Below, piece after piece: positions 18,033 through 26,009 of a stretch of DNA of 64,000 nt. The notes beneath the pieces were generated by a model that was given only the letters and a program-made list of their open reading frames with translations, searched no databases and was not told the origin of the DNA. The stretch is from positions 558,001 to 622,000 of the forward strand of contig NZ_LGUI01000002.1 of NCBI RefSeq assembly GCF_002891295.1, in the 5' to 3' direction. The stretch is from Streptomyces eurocidicus (GTDB taxonomy: Bacteria; Actinomycetota; Actinomycetes; Streptomycetales; Streptomycetaceae). The position numbers and the translations under genes are program-made. Position 1 is the stretch's first letter; each line of letters opens with the position of its first letter.

Positions 18033-19726
18033 TGGGGAACCACCCCGGCGTCGCGGAGGGCCGGGAGGACGTCGTCGGGGGCGACCGGCACCATGAGCAC
18101 GGCGGTGCCTCCCCGGGCGCAGAAGCGGCGCGCGGCGAGAATCTCATCGGTCAGCGCGGCCTTGTCGCGCAGTACGCGACAGTGGATGTCCGCCCCGTCC
18201 ACCACGGGCGGCGGCGCGCCCGGGCGGGTGAAGGGGTGGCGTTCGGCGTCGAGGCCGAGGCGGGCACGTTGGGCGTCCAGCCAGCCGTAGCCGCCGTTGC
18301 ACAACACCACGTACAGAACGCCGCCGTGGGCCGGAGCGGTGACGGCGATGTCCGCGCGGGCCGCGAGGAACGCTCCGTCCCCGATGAACGCGGTGACCTC
18401 ATGGCCCGGGGCGGCCCGTTTGACCCCGATGGCCGCGGCCGCCCCGAAGCCCAAGGGCGTTTGCTCCGACGGCACGATGGACCCGCCACCGACGCGGAAG
18501 GGGAAGCCGTAGGACCACATGTCCTGCAGCCCGTTCTCCTGGACCAGCACGCGGGGCTCGCCGGCGGTGGCGTCGAGCGCGGCGAGCAGCTCGGCGATGC
18601 GGATCCCCGGAAGCGCCGCCGCGCGGGCCAATTCCGCTTCCGCCTCGGACGACATGGCCGCACGGGCGACGGCGATCCTGTTCGCCCACACCTCGGTCGC
18701 CTCCGGGTGCTCGGCCTCGCCGTCCTCATCCAGCGCCCGCGACCAGCCGAGCACGGCCTGCCGGGCGTCGCCGAGCACCCGGGGGCCCGCGAACTCGGCC
18801 GACAGCCCGGCTGGATCCAGGTTGACCTGCACCACCTCGACCGAAGGCCATGACGTTCCGCCTTCGACGACCGTCTCCTCGAGCCGCCCGGCGAGCGACA
18901 CCACCAGGTCGCAGGATGACCACAGCTCACGGGCGGGGGCCGCGGCGTAGAGACCCGCCACGCCGCAGAACCGCGGGTGGTGCTCGTCGACGGCCCCGCG
19001 GCCGGACGCGGTGGTGAAGAGCGCCGCGCCGAGGCGTTCGGCGAAGCGCTCGACCACACCGTCGTTGTTGCGGTGCCGCATTCCGCCGCCCACCAGCACC
19101 ACCGGACGCCGGCTCGCGCGGATCGCCGCCAGTGCCGGACCGGGCGTCACGGGAACGGACTCGAGGACCAGTGGTTCGGGCAGTGTCGGCCGGGGGCCGG
19201 TGACGAGGATCTCCGCCGTGCGGACGTCATCGGGTATCTCCAGGTACACGGGTCCGGGCGGTGGCCCCACGGCTCGGGTCAGCGCCGTCACCGTCGCGGG
19301 GACGACCCGGTCCGGATGCCCCACCCGGTGCGCCCACCGCACGAGAGGCGCTGTCACGGCGACCTGGTCGAGTTCCTGGAATCCGCCGCTGCCCCGGCGC
19401 CGTTCGGGCACGCCGGCGGCGAGCACGAGGACGGGCGCACCGGACTCCCGCGCCTCGAGCAGCCCCGTGGCCGCATGCGTGACAGCCGGTCCTTTGCCCA
19501 GTGCGCATACGGCGAGCCGGCCTGACTGCAGTGCGTAACCGGTCGCCATGTACATCGCGTTGCGCTGGTCACGGCACGGCACAAGGTCCAGGCCGGCGGC
19601 GTCGAGGGCGCGAAGCAATTCCAGATCGTCTCCGGGCAGCCCGAAGCAGGTGTCCACTTCGTTCGCCACCAGCACGTCGACGATCGCGGACCACGCGTCG
19701 GCGTACCGTTTGCTCACCTGGGTCAC
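18029..19726 (-). CDS. Thiamine diphosphate-dependent enzyme (acetolactate synthase/benzaldehyde lyase type)
   Basis: A 565-residue, three-domain ThDP enzyme: N-terminal PYR domain (FGLPGDDLELLRAL, MATGYAL), central TPP_M region (LVGGGMRHRN) and C-terminal PP domain with the cofactor motif GDGAFLAARAD ending in LCNGGYG (D450 and N477, 27 apart). Such enzymes make or break C-C bonds beside a carbonyl. The glutamate that normally activates the thiamine ring (HE-G in the family) aligns with Asp53 in PCRDQRNAM. That substitution is unusual and may change the chemistry. GTG start overlaps the stop of the adenylation-ALDH gene. A role in acyloin formation with the aldehyde made by that neighbour is attractive but only inferred. 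Confidence 0.88.
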   Translation of the reverse strand: MTQVSKRYADAWSAIVDVLVANEVDTCFGLPGDDLELLRALDAAGLDLVPCRDQRNAMYMATGYALQSGRLAVCALGKGPAVTHAATGLLEARESGAPVLVLAAGVPERRRGSGGFQELDQVAVTAPLVRWAHRVGHPDRVVPATVTALTRAVGPPPGPVYLEIPDDVRTAEILVTGPRPTLPEPLVLESVPVTPGPALAAIRASRRPVVLVGGGMRHRNNDGVVERFAERLGAALFTTASGRGAVDEHHPRFCGVAGLYAAAPARELWSSCDLVVSLAGRLEETVVEGGTSWPSVEVVQVNLDPAGLSAEFAGPRVLGDARQAVLGWSRALDEDGEAEHPEATEVWANRIAVARAAMSSEAEAELARAAALPGIRIAELLAALDATAGEPRVLVQENGLQDMWSYGFPFRVGGGSIVPSEQTPLGFGAAAAIGVKRAAPGHEVTAFIGDGAFLAARADIAVTAPAHGGVLYVVLCNGGYGWLDAQRARLGLDAERHPFTRPGAPPPVVDGADIHCRVLRDKAALTDEILAARRFCARGGTAVLMVPVAPDDVLPALRDAGVVPQ

Positions 19727-22380
19727 TTCCCACCCACCGAGACGGGGGCGGCCGCCGGGAGATTCCGCGCCACGGCCTGCGACATGAGCAGGGGCTCGGC
19801 GTGCCGCTCGCCGCCGTAGGAGAGGTAGTTCGCCCGCATCCCGAATCCGCCGAACGGGCGGTTGCCGTCCTCGGCGTCGAGCAGTGTGTGGTTGACACAG
19901 GTTCGGTGACGCTTGGCTAGAACTTTCACCGTCTCCGGATCGTTTCCGTAGACCATCGCTCCCAGCGCGTGTTCGCTGAAGTAGGGGCTTGCCAACCGTT
20001 CACGCAACCGCATCGCACCGGGATAGGCCACGACGTTGAACACCGGGGCGAACATCTCGTCAAGGGGGATCTTGTCGTCGAAGTCCCACAGCAGGATGGT
20101 CGGCTCGATCCTGCGGGACGGCAGGTCGATGCGTCCACCGTGCCGGATGTGACGCGCATGACGCACCAGGTAGTCCGAGCAATTCACCAGCGCCGAGTCG
20201 TAGAAGATCGGGCCGTAGTCGACAGCAGGGTCGCTGTTCTGCCCGAAGCGCAGTGAATTCAGTTCCGTGGACAGCAGGTCGATGAATTCCTCGGTGCGGC
20301 CCTGGGGCGTGAACACGACGTCGGGACCGAAACAGTCCTGGCCCGAGTTGTAGAGCCGGATGTTTGTGACGTCATGCGCGGCGCGCGTAAGATCGGCATC
20401 GGGTGCGATCACGAAGGGGTTGATGCCGCGACCGAAGAAGAGGAAGAGCTGGTCTTCCGTCAGCCCTTCGCGGATGGTCTCGGCATTGGAGTAATTGCCG
20501 GTGAAGGCGATGAGGTCCGCCTCGCGTACCGGTCCCGTCACGAACTTACGCTGGCTGAGTTCGAAAATCTTGATGGGTAAGCCGTGCACCGGCGCCAGCA
20601 GGGCGTGCAAGCGTCGCGTCTGACTTTTGATCTCGGAGGACGGCCGAAAGGCGATTTCGCCGCTGTAAAGGGACGCCACGAGCAGGTAGAGCGCGTAGGA
20701 ATAGAGCGGGATGTTGGAGGGCATGAAGACCGCGGCCCGGGGCACGCGGCCGGGCCGGACCCGGCGGATCTCCTCCTCCGCTCCGTCGAGGGTGGCGAGG
20801 AACGACCGCAGCTCCGCGTCGGCGGTCCGGTGGGGCGAGATCTCGGTGAGAATCCTCAGCACCGCGTCTTCGTTGTCGGCCACGTACCGGCGCACCGCGC
20901 GCAGTGCGTCGACACGGTCGGCGAAGGGGATGCCGTACTCGGTCGCACTGACGGTCGGGCCGGACGCGGTCGCGTCGGTGGTCGTGTGGTGCGAGGCGGA
21001 CAGCGAGGTCATGGCGATCTTCTCCAGAACGGCCAGGTTGGGCTTTCCCGTGCTCGTGAGAGGCAACGCGGGAAGCACGACGATGTGGTCGGGCTGCTCG
21101 TAGCGGGCGAGCGCGGAGCGCAGCACCCGTTTCCAGTGCGCAGGCTCGTGATCGTCCGGGTCCGCGATGACGAACACCAGACGGCAGCCCAGACGCTCGT
21201 CGGGGACGGCGACGACCTCCGTCCGCGCGCCGGCCGACTCGGCCCGCTCGGCGAGGTGGTCGGGATAGAGCGTGTGGCCGTCACGGTGCACGGCGTGCTT
21301 GCGCCCGACCGGGAAGACGCGGCCGGCGCCGTCGAGCAGGCCGATGTCGCCGGTGCGGTGAACGGGACCCGAAACCGGAACGATCTCACCGTCATCGCCC
21401 AGATGGCCGGTCATCAGGCCGTCGCTGCGCACGACGAGTTCACCGAGCCGGCCGTGGGGAAGCGGCCTGCCGTGGTCGTCGTGGACTTCGACGACCACGC
21501 CGGGCAGCGGCGTGCCGCACCCGACCGGGTCGGCATGGTTCGCCAGCGCGATGTTTCCCACCTCGGTGGCTCCGTAGCCGTCGAGCAGGCGCCGGCCTGT
21601 GCGGGCGTGGAACCGGGCCGCCAGGTCGCGCCCCAGCGGCGCGCCGCCCACGCACCAGGCGCGTACCGTCTCCAGCGCGTTCGCGAGAGCGGGACGACGG
21701 TCGAGCAGGTTGAGCAGGCCGTAATAGGTCGACGGGGCCCCGTCCACGACGGAGAGGCTGTGGCCCGCGCCGACCGCGAGCGCACGGTCCAGGCGCGTGG
21801 CCGGCCCGTAGACCATGAGCGTGCCTCCGCCCAGCCACCAGCAGAGCACCAAGGACAGGCCGTATTGGTGGGAGTACGGCAGGACGGGCAGGAAGACGTC
21901 GTCAGGCCGGTACCCCATTCGTTCCGCACTGAGTGCGAGGTTGTCCAGGATCGAGCGACCGGAGCGGACGATGCCCTTGGGGCTGCCCGTCGTACCCGAC
22001 GACCACGAGATCGCGGCGTCCTGGCGCCGTGCCCAGGCCGCGACATCGGGCACGGCCGCCGTGTCCGAAGCGGGCCGAGGTGCCGCGGTGTCGCCCGTAC
22101 CGCCGCTGATTTCGAGCACCACGCGCGCCCGGGAGCGGATCCGCGATCTCTGCGGCGGGGTGGACCGGTGATCGGCCAGGACCACCGAGGCGTCGAGGTG
22201 AATGAGCGCGAGCAGATCGACGACCCATTCCGGGGAATTGGCCCCGCTCATCATCACTCGCGAACCGGGTTTGACGCCGCGGTGTGCAAGAAGTTCGGTG
22301 GCACCGAATACGCGGGCCGCGATTTCGGCTGTCTCCCAGATGTGTCCCTCGGGCGAGATCAAGCGCCTGAAAACGGGCAA
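19723..22380 (-). CDS. Adenylation-aldehyde dehydrogenase fusion (putative acid-to-aldehyde reductase)
   Basis: An uninterrupted 885-residue frame. Residues 1 to about 430 form an AMP-forming acyl/aryl ligase: SWSSGTTGSPKGI (about 125-137), LLDGYGATEVGN, HRTGDIG and the final LPLTSTGKPNLAVLEKI. Residues about 457-885 form an aldehyde-dehydrogenase-fold enzyme with the nucleophile C683 in YNSGQDCFGPD, FMPSNIPLY and PFGGFGMR. There is no stop and no carrier domain between the two parts, unlike carboxylic acid reductases. The likely job is to activate a carboxylic acid and reduce it to an aldehyde, or to work in reverse. The TTG start has AAGGAG six bases upstream. First gene of the operon, with a palindrome about 95 bases before it. 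An internal start at Met457 could also make a free ALDH. Confidence 0.85.
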   Translation of the reverse strand: MPVFRRLISPEGHIWETAEIAARVFGATELLAHRGVKPGSRVMMSGANSPEWVVDLLALIHLDASVVLADHRSTPPQRSRIRSRARVVLEISGGTGDTAAPRPASDTAAVPDVAAWARRQDAAISWSSGTTGSPKGIVRSGRSILDNLALSAERMGYRPDDVFLPVLPYSHQYGLSLVLCWWLGGGTLMVYGPATRLDRALAVGAGHSLSVVDGAPSTYYGLLNLLDRRPALANALETVRAWCVGGAPLGRDLAARFHARTGRRLLDGYGATEVGNIALANHADPVGCGTPLPGVVVEVHDDHGRPLPHGRLGELVVRSDGLMTGHLGDDGEIVPVSGPVHRTGDIGLLDGAGRVFPVGRKHAVHRDGHTLYPDHLAERAESAGARTEVVAVPDERLGCRLVFVIADPDDHEPAHWKRVLRSALARYEQPDHIVVLPALPLTSTGKPNLAVLEKIAMTSLSASHHTTTDATASGPTVSATEYGIPFADRVDALRAVRRYVADNEDAVLRILTEISPHRTADAELRSFLATLDGAEEEIRRVRPGRVPRAAVFMPSNIPLYSYALYLLVASLYSGEIAFRPSSEIKSQTRRLHALLAPVHGLPIKIFELSQRKFVTGPVREADLIAFTGNYSNAETIREGLTEDQLFLFFGRGINPFVIAPDADLTRAAHDVTNIRLYNSGQDCFGPDVVFTPQGRTEEFIDLLSTELNSLRFGQNSDPAVDYGPIFYDSALVNCSDYLVRHARHIRHGGRIDLPSRRIEPTILLWDFDDKIPLDEMFAPVFNVVAYPGAMRLRERLASPYFSEHALGAMVYGNDPETVKVLAKRHRTCVNHTLLDAEDGNRPFGGFGMRANYLSYGGERHAEPLLMSQAVARNLPAAAPVSVGGK

Positions 22381-22762
22381 CTCGCGCTCCTTAACGCCAG
22401 GGGATGTATTCAGCTTCCTGGACGTACACGCTTGTAAAGCCACGATCCCGTGAGAGCGGCTACTTCTGTTCAATAAGATACATCTTAGGTGACTATCCCA
22501 TGCCGGTGGACCGGTGTCGAGTACCACAACGACACTCCGTGGCGAGTGTGGGGTTGTCGAGTATGTGGTGACGGAAGAGGTATGTGACGACTGGACAGTT
22601 CTGATCGGTGAATTCGGGGCGGAGCCGAGGCCGCGGATGCGTGGGCGGCGCGCCGCTGGGGAGAAAGGTCCGTTGTCGACGTTTACCCCGTGACGCGGCG
22701 AGCCCCGTCGGCTTCCCGCAAACGAGGACGGGAACCGTGCCGGTCTGGCATCCTCGGAGGTC
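22381..22762. promoter_or_regulatory. Divergent promoter region with TAAGATACATCTTA palindrome
   Basis: This stretch separates the leftward biosynthetic operon from the rightward sterol operon. It holds no gene. A relatively AT-rich segment carries the perfect palindrome TAAGAT-AC-ATCTTA at 22474-22487, about 95 bases before the TTG of the adenylation-ALDH gene. Its placement suits an operator or an overlapping -10 region for the leftward operon. Direct repeats of the type TCGAGTA at about 22514 and 22556 may contribute to control of the rightward genes. Confidence 0.5.
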
Positions 22763-24490
22763 ATGGGGGTGCTGCCAGGAGGCATGGGCACGGTCGGTCT
22801 CGCCTTCGTGGCGGTGTCGGCGTTCACAGGGGCGCTGTTCGCGGGGTCCTGTCTGCTGCCCGGCCGGGTCCAGGAGGGTGCGGACCTGCCGGACGGGAGC
22901 AGGGAGCGGTACCGGCTCAACGGACTCCCGCTGTTCGGCATCGTCCTCGTCGTGGTCGTGGTGCTGGGGGCGGTGGTTCCCGGCGCGCTCGCCTCCGTCG
23001 CGGACCACGCGGATGCCCTGTTCGTGGCGGCGAACGTACTGGCGTTCGCCGGTTCCGGTGCCCTGTACGCGGCCGGACGCCGCCGGCAGGGCCGGGAGGG
23101 GCGGCGTACGGTGCGGGGGGCCGCGCGCGACTGGTTTCTGGGTATGGAGCTCAACCCGAAGCTGGCCGGGGTCGATCTGAAGCTGTTCTCCTACCGGCCG
23201 TCGCTGATCGGCCTGTTCCTGGTCAACGTGGCGTTCGCGGCGGCCCGGTACACCGAGCGCGGTGAACTCGGCGGACGGATGCTCCTGTACCAGCTGATGT
23301 GCCTGCTGTACGTCGCGAACTACTTCCAGTTCGAGCACGGCATGGTGCACACCTGGGACATCAAGGCGGAGCGGTTCGGCTGGATGCTGGTGTGGGGCGA
23401 CTACGTCCTGGTGCCCTTCTTCTACAGCCTGCCGGGGCGGTATCTGCGCGGGCTCGACGCCCCGCTGCCCTGGTGGCTGGCCACCCTCTCGGTCGTCCTG
23501 TTCACGGCCGGGTTCTGGATGTTCCGCGGGGCCAACGTCCAGAAGCACCGTTTCAAGGAGGACTGCCGCACGACCGTCCGGGGGCGCCCGGCCCGGGCGC
23601 TCGGCGGCCGACTGCTGGTCTCCGGTTTCTGGGGCGTCGGCCGCAAGCTCAACTACACCGGCGAGTTGATGGTCTACACGGGATGGACGGTCCTGTGCGG
23701 TGCCTCGTCACCCGTGCCCTACACGGTCCTGGCCTTCCTGGCGGTGCTGCTGGTGCACCGGGCGCGGCGCGACGACAGGCGGTGCGCGGAGAAGTACGGG
23801 CGCCTGTGGACGGCCTACTGCCGCATCGCGACGTTCCGCATGGTCCCGTTCGACACCCTCGGCCACGGCCGCCGCACCCGCCGGGGCCCGGTGTCGCGCG
23901 AGGACCGGGCCGTGCTCGGCTTCCTCGGCTTCTCACTGGTGCTGGCCTTCACCCTGGAGCTCTACTTCGTGGTGTGCCGGAGCACCGTCCGCCAGCACAC
24001 GGACGTCTTCGCGCGGTTGTTCCGTTTGTACGGGATGGGGGACAGCACCTACTACGGCCGCGGCGATACCGCTCTCCCCTTTGCGCTGGAGACGATCAAC
24101 ATCGGTATCACCCAGGGGCTGAACGTCCTGCTCGTCGTGGCGATCCTGCGCGGCCTGCCCTGGCGGTACCCGTTGCAGCTGGCGGTCTCCTCGTACGTGG
24201 CCTATTCGGTGGTGCTGTACTTCTGGCACGCGCATGTCGGCGGCTACCCGGCCATGCCGGAGCACAGCCCGTCGGCGTTCCTCGTCTTCTACGCCCCGAA
24301 CCTGCCTTGGCTGCTGGGCAATCTGTGGCTGGCCCGCTCGGCGTTCACGGCCCTCACCGCCCGGCTGCGGACCGCTCCCGCGGCTCCCGCGCCCGGCGGA
24401 GCGCGACGGTCCCGGCACACGCCCCATGAGCTTCCGCGCATCCCCGAGGGACAGGTGTCGACTCCCGCCCGGCAGGAGAACCTCCCGTAA
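22763..24490 (+). CDS. Sterol C14-reductase (ERG24-like) fused to EBP-type Delta8-Delta7 isomerase
   Basis: A 575-residue polytopic membrane protein with two sterol-enzyme modules. Residues 1 to about 380 match the ERG4/ERG24 sterol reductase family, ending in the diagnostic GRKLNYTGELMVYTGWTVLC, LVHRARRDDRRCAEKYGRLW block. Residues about 385-535 match the EBP (emopamil-binding, EXPERA) family: YGMGDSTYYGRGDTALPFAL-ETINIGITQGLNVL, LQLAVSSYVAYSVVLYFWH and FYAPNLPWLLGNLWL. The first would reduce the Delta14 bond left by CYP51 and the second would shift Delta8 to Delta7. In eukaryotes these are separate ER proteins. The ATG has GGAGG only two bases away; a GTG two codons later is better spaced and may be the true start. 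First gene of the sterol operon. Confidence 0.87.
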   Translation: MGVLPGGMGTVGLAFVAVSAFTGALFAGSCLLPGRVQEGADLPDGSRERYRLNGLPLFGIVLVVVVVLGAVVPGALASVADHADALFVAANVLAFAGSGALYAAGRRRQGREGRRTVRGAARDWFLGMELNPKLAGVDLKLFSYRPSLIGLFLVNVAFAAARYTERGELGGRMLLYQLMCLLYVANYFQFEHGMVHTWDIKAERFGWMLVWGDYVLVPFFYSLPGRYLRGLDAPLPWWLATLSVVLFTAGFWMFRGANVQKHRFKEDCRTTVRGRPARALGGRLLVSGFWGVGRKLNYTGELMVYTGWTVLCGASSPVPYTVLAFLAVLLVHRARRDDRRCAEKYGRLWTAYCRIATFRMVPFDTLGHGRRTRRGPVSREDRAVLGFLGFSLVLAFTLELYFVVCRSTVRQHTDVFARLFRLYGMGDSTYYGRGDTALPFALETINIGITQGLNVLLVVAILRGLPWRYPLQLAVSSYVAYSVVLYFWHAHVGGYPAMPEHSPSAFLVFYAPNLPWLLGNLWLARSAFTALTARLRTAPAAPAPGGARRSRHTPHELPRIPEGQVSTPARQENLP

Positions 24491-24611
24491 GACCCCTTTG
24501 TGCCGTGTATGCCTTTACGGGCCGTCAGGAGTGGGGGAAGACGTTGCCGAACCTTTGTGTACGGGCGGTTGCCGGGCCGCTTGTCCGGGGGCGGAACCGG
24601 GGTGCCTCCCG

Positions 24612-26009
24612 GTGAGCGCCGACAGCTCGCCGGCGCCCCCGCCCCGGCTCACCGGCGGCGGTCTTCCCTGGATCGGACACGCCGTGCCGTTCTCCCGCGA
24701 TCCGGTCGCGTTCCTGACCGGAGCGCGCGAACGGGCGGGTGACGCCTTCTCGTTCACGTTGCTCGGCCGGCCGACGGCCTTCCTGTGCGGCCGCGCGGCT
24801 CACGAGGCCGTCTTCCGCGCGGACGAGCAGGTGCTCAGCCCCCGCGCGGCCTACCGCTTCATGACCCCGGTCTTCGGCCCGGGCGTCGCCTACGACGCCG
24901 AACCCGCGGAGATGGAGCGGCAGATCGGCCACCTGCTGCCCGCCCTCACCTCACGAGCCCTGGCCGCCCACGCGTGCGTCATGGAGGAGGTGGCGGAAGC
25001 CCACGTCCGGGGCTGGGGCGAGAGCGGAGAGCGGGACCTGATGGAGACGATGAACGAGCTCACCGTCTCCATCTCCACCCGCTGTCTGCTGGGCGTGGAG
25101 GTCAGTCGACGTCTGGGCCCCGAACTGCCCGGACTCTTCCGTGACCTGGAGTCGGGCGTCCGGCTCGCCGGACTGCTCAGCCCTTCCGTGCCGCTGCCGG
25201 CGTTCCGCCGGCGGGACCGGGCGCGCGCCGCCCTCGGCCGGGTGCTCGGCGAGGTGATCTCCGCCCGCCGCGCCGCCCGCCCCGCGGACGAAGGGCCGCA
25301 GGACATGCTCGCCACCCTGCTGTCCGCCCGGAGCTCGACGGGCGAAGCGCTCGCCGACGAAACCGTCATCGGCCTGCTCATCGGCATGATCTTCGCCGGA
25401 CAGCACACCAGCGCGGTCCTGGCCGCCTGGACCGGCGTCCTGCTCCTGAACCACCCCGAGCACATCCCGGCCCTCCTGTGCGAGCAGGAGCGGGCCATGG
25501 AGGGGCACAAGGCCGTCACGGCGGCCCTGCTGCGCCGCATGGAACACCTGGAACACTGCGTGCGCGAGGCCGAACGGCTCCATCCGCCCTTGGTCCTGCT
25601 GATCCGCCGGGCCCTGCGGGACTTCGACCACGCCGGCCGCCGCATCCCCGCCGGAACCCTGGTGATGATCTCGCCCGCGGTCTCGCACCGCCTCCCGGAC
25701 GTCTTCCGGGACCCCGACCGCTTCGACCCCGGCCGGTATGCTCCGGGCCGCGAGGAACACACGGTGCCGTACGCCCTCATCGGCTTCGGCGGAGGAAAGC
25801 ACCGCTGCGTGGGCCTGGCCTTCGCCTACCAGCAAGTGAAGATCATCTGGAGTGTGCTGCTGCGCGGCTTCGAGCTGCGCCTCGGACGGCCGGGCCCCTG
25901 TGTGCCCGACTACTCCACTTTCGTGCCCGGTCCACGCACCCCCTGCCCGATCCGCTACCGAAGGCGCACTCCGCCGCACGGCCCCGGGAGCGGGGCGGGA
26001 CAGCCATGA
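24612..26009 (+). CDS. cyp51: Cytochrome P450, sterol 14-alpha demethylase (CYP51)
   Basis: A 465-residue soluble P450. Both CYP51 family signatures are present: YRFMTPVFGPGVAYD (the Y-x-x-F/L-x-x-P-x-F-G-x-x-V-x-Y-D motif of the B-prime/C region) and FAGQHTS of the I helix. The heme loop is GFGGGKHRCVG with Cys399 and the K-helix ExxR is REAERLHPP. It would remove the 14-alpha methyl of lanosterol-type sterols by three oxidations, making a Delta14 sterol for the neighbouring reductase. GTG start chosen to give normal family length; an in-frame GTG about 28 codons upstream is less likely. The stop overlaps the cyclase start (ATGA). No ferredoxin gene is visible nearby. Confidence 0.93.
   Translation: MSADSSPAPPPRLTGGGLPWIGHAVPFSRDPVAFLTGARERAGDAFSFTLLGRPTAFLCGRAAHEAVFRADEQVLSPRAAYRFMTPVFGPGVAYDAEPAEMERQIGHLLPALTSRALAAHACVMEEVAEAHVRGWGESGERDLMETMNELTVSISTRCLLGVEVSRRLGPELPGLFRDLESGVRLAGLLSPSVPLPAFRRRDRARAALGRVLGEVISARRAARPADEGPQDMLATLLSARSSTGEALADETVIGLLIGMIFAGQHTSAVLAAWTGVLLLNHPEHIPALLCEQERAMEGHKAVTAALLRRMEHLEHCVREAERLHPPLVLLIRRALRDFDHAGRRIPAGTLVMISPAVSHRLPDVFRDPDRFDPGRYAPGREEHTVPYALIGFGGGKHRCVGLAFAYQQVKIIWSVLLRGFELRLGRPGPCVPDYSTFVPGPRTPCPIRYRRRTPPHGPGSGAGQP

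Noticed and set aside
22381..23154. Upstream extension of the adenylation-ALDH frame to 23154
   Set aside because: The extra 250 residues are Arg/Pro/Ser-rich with no domain and overlap the sterol reductase gene; the TTG with AAGGAG is a far better start.
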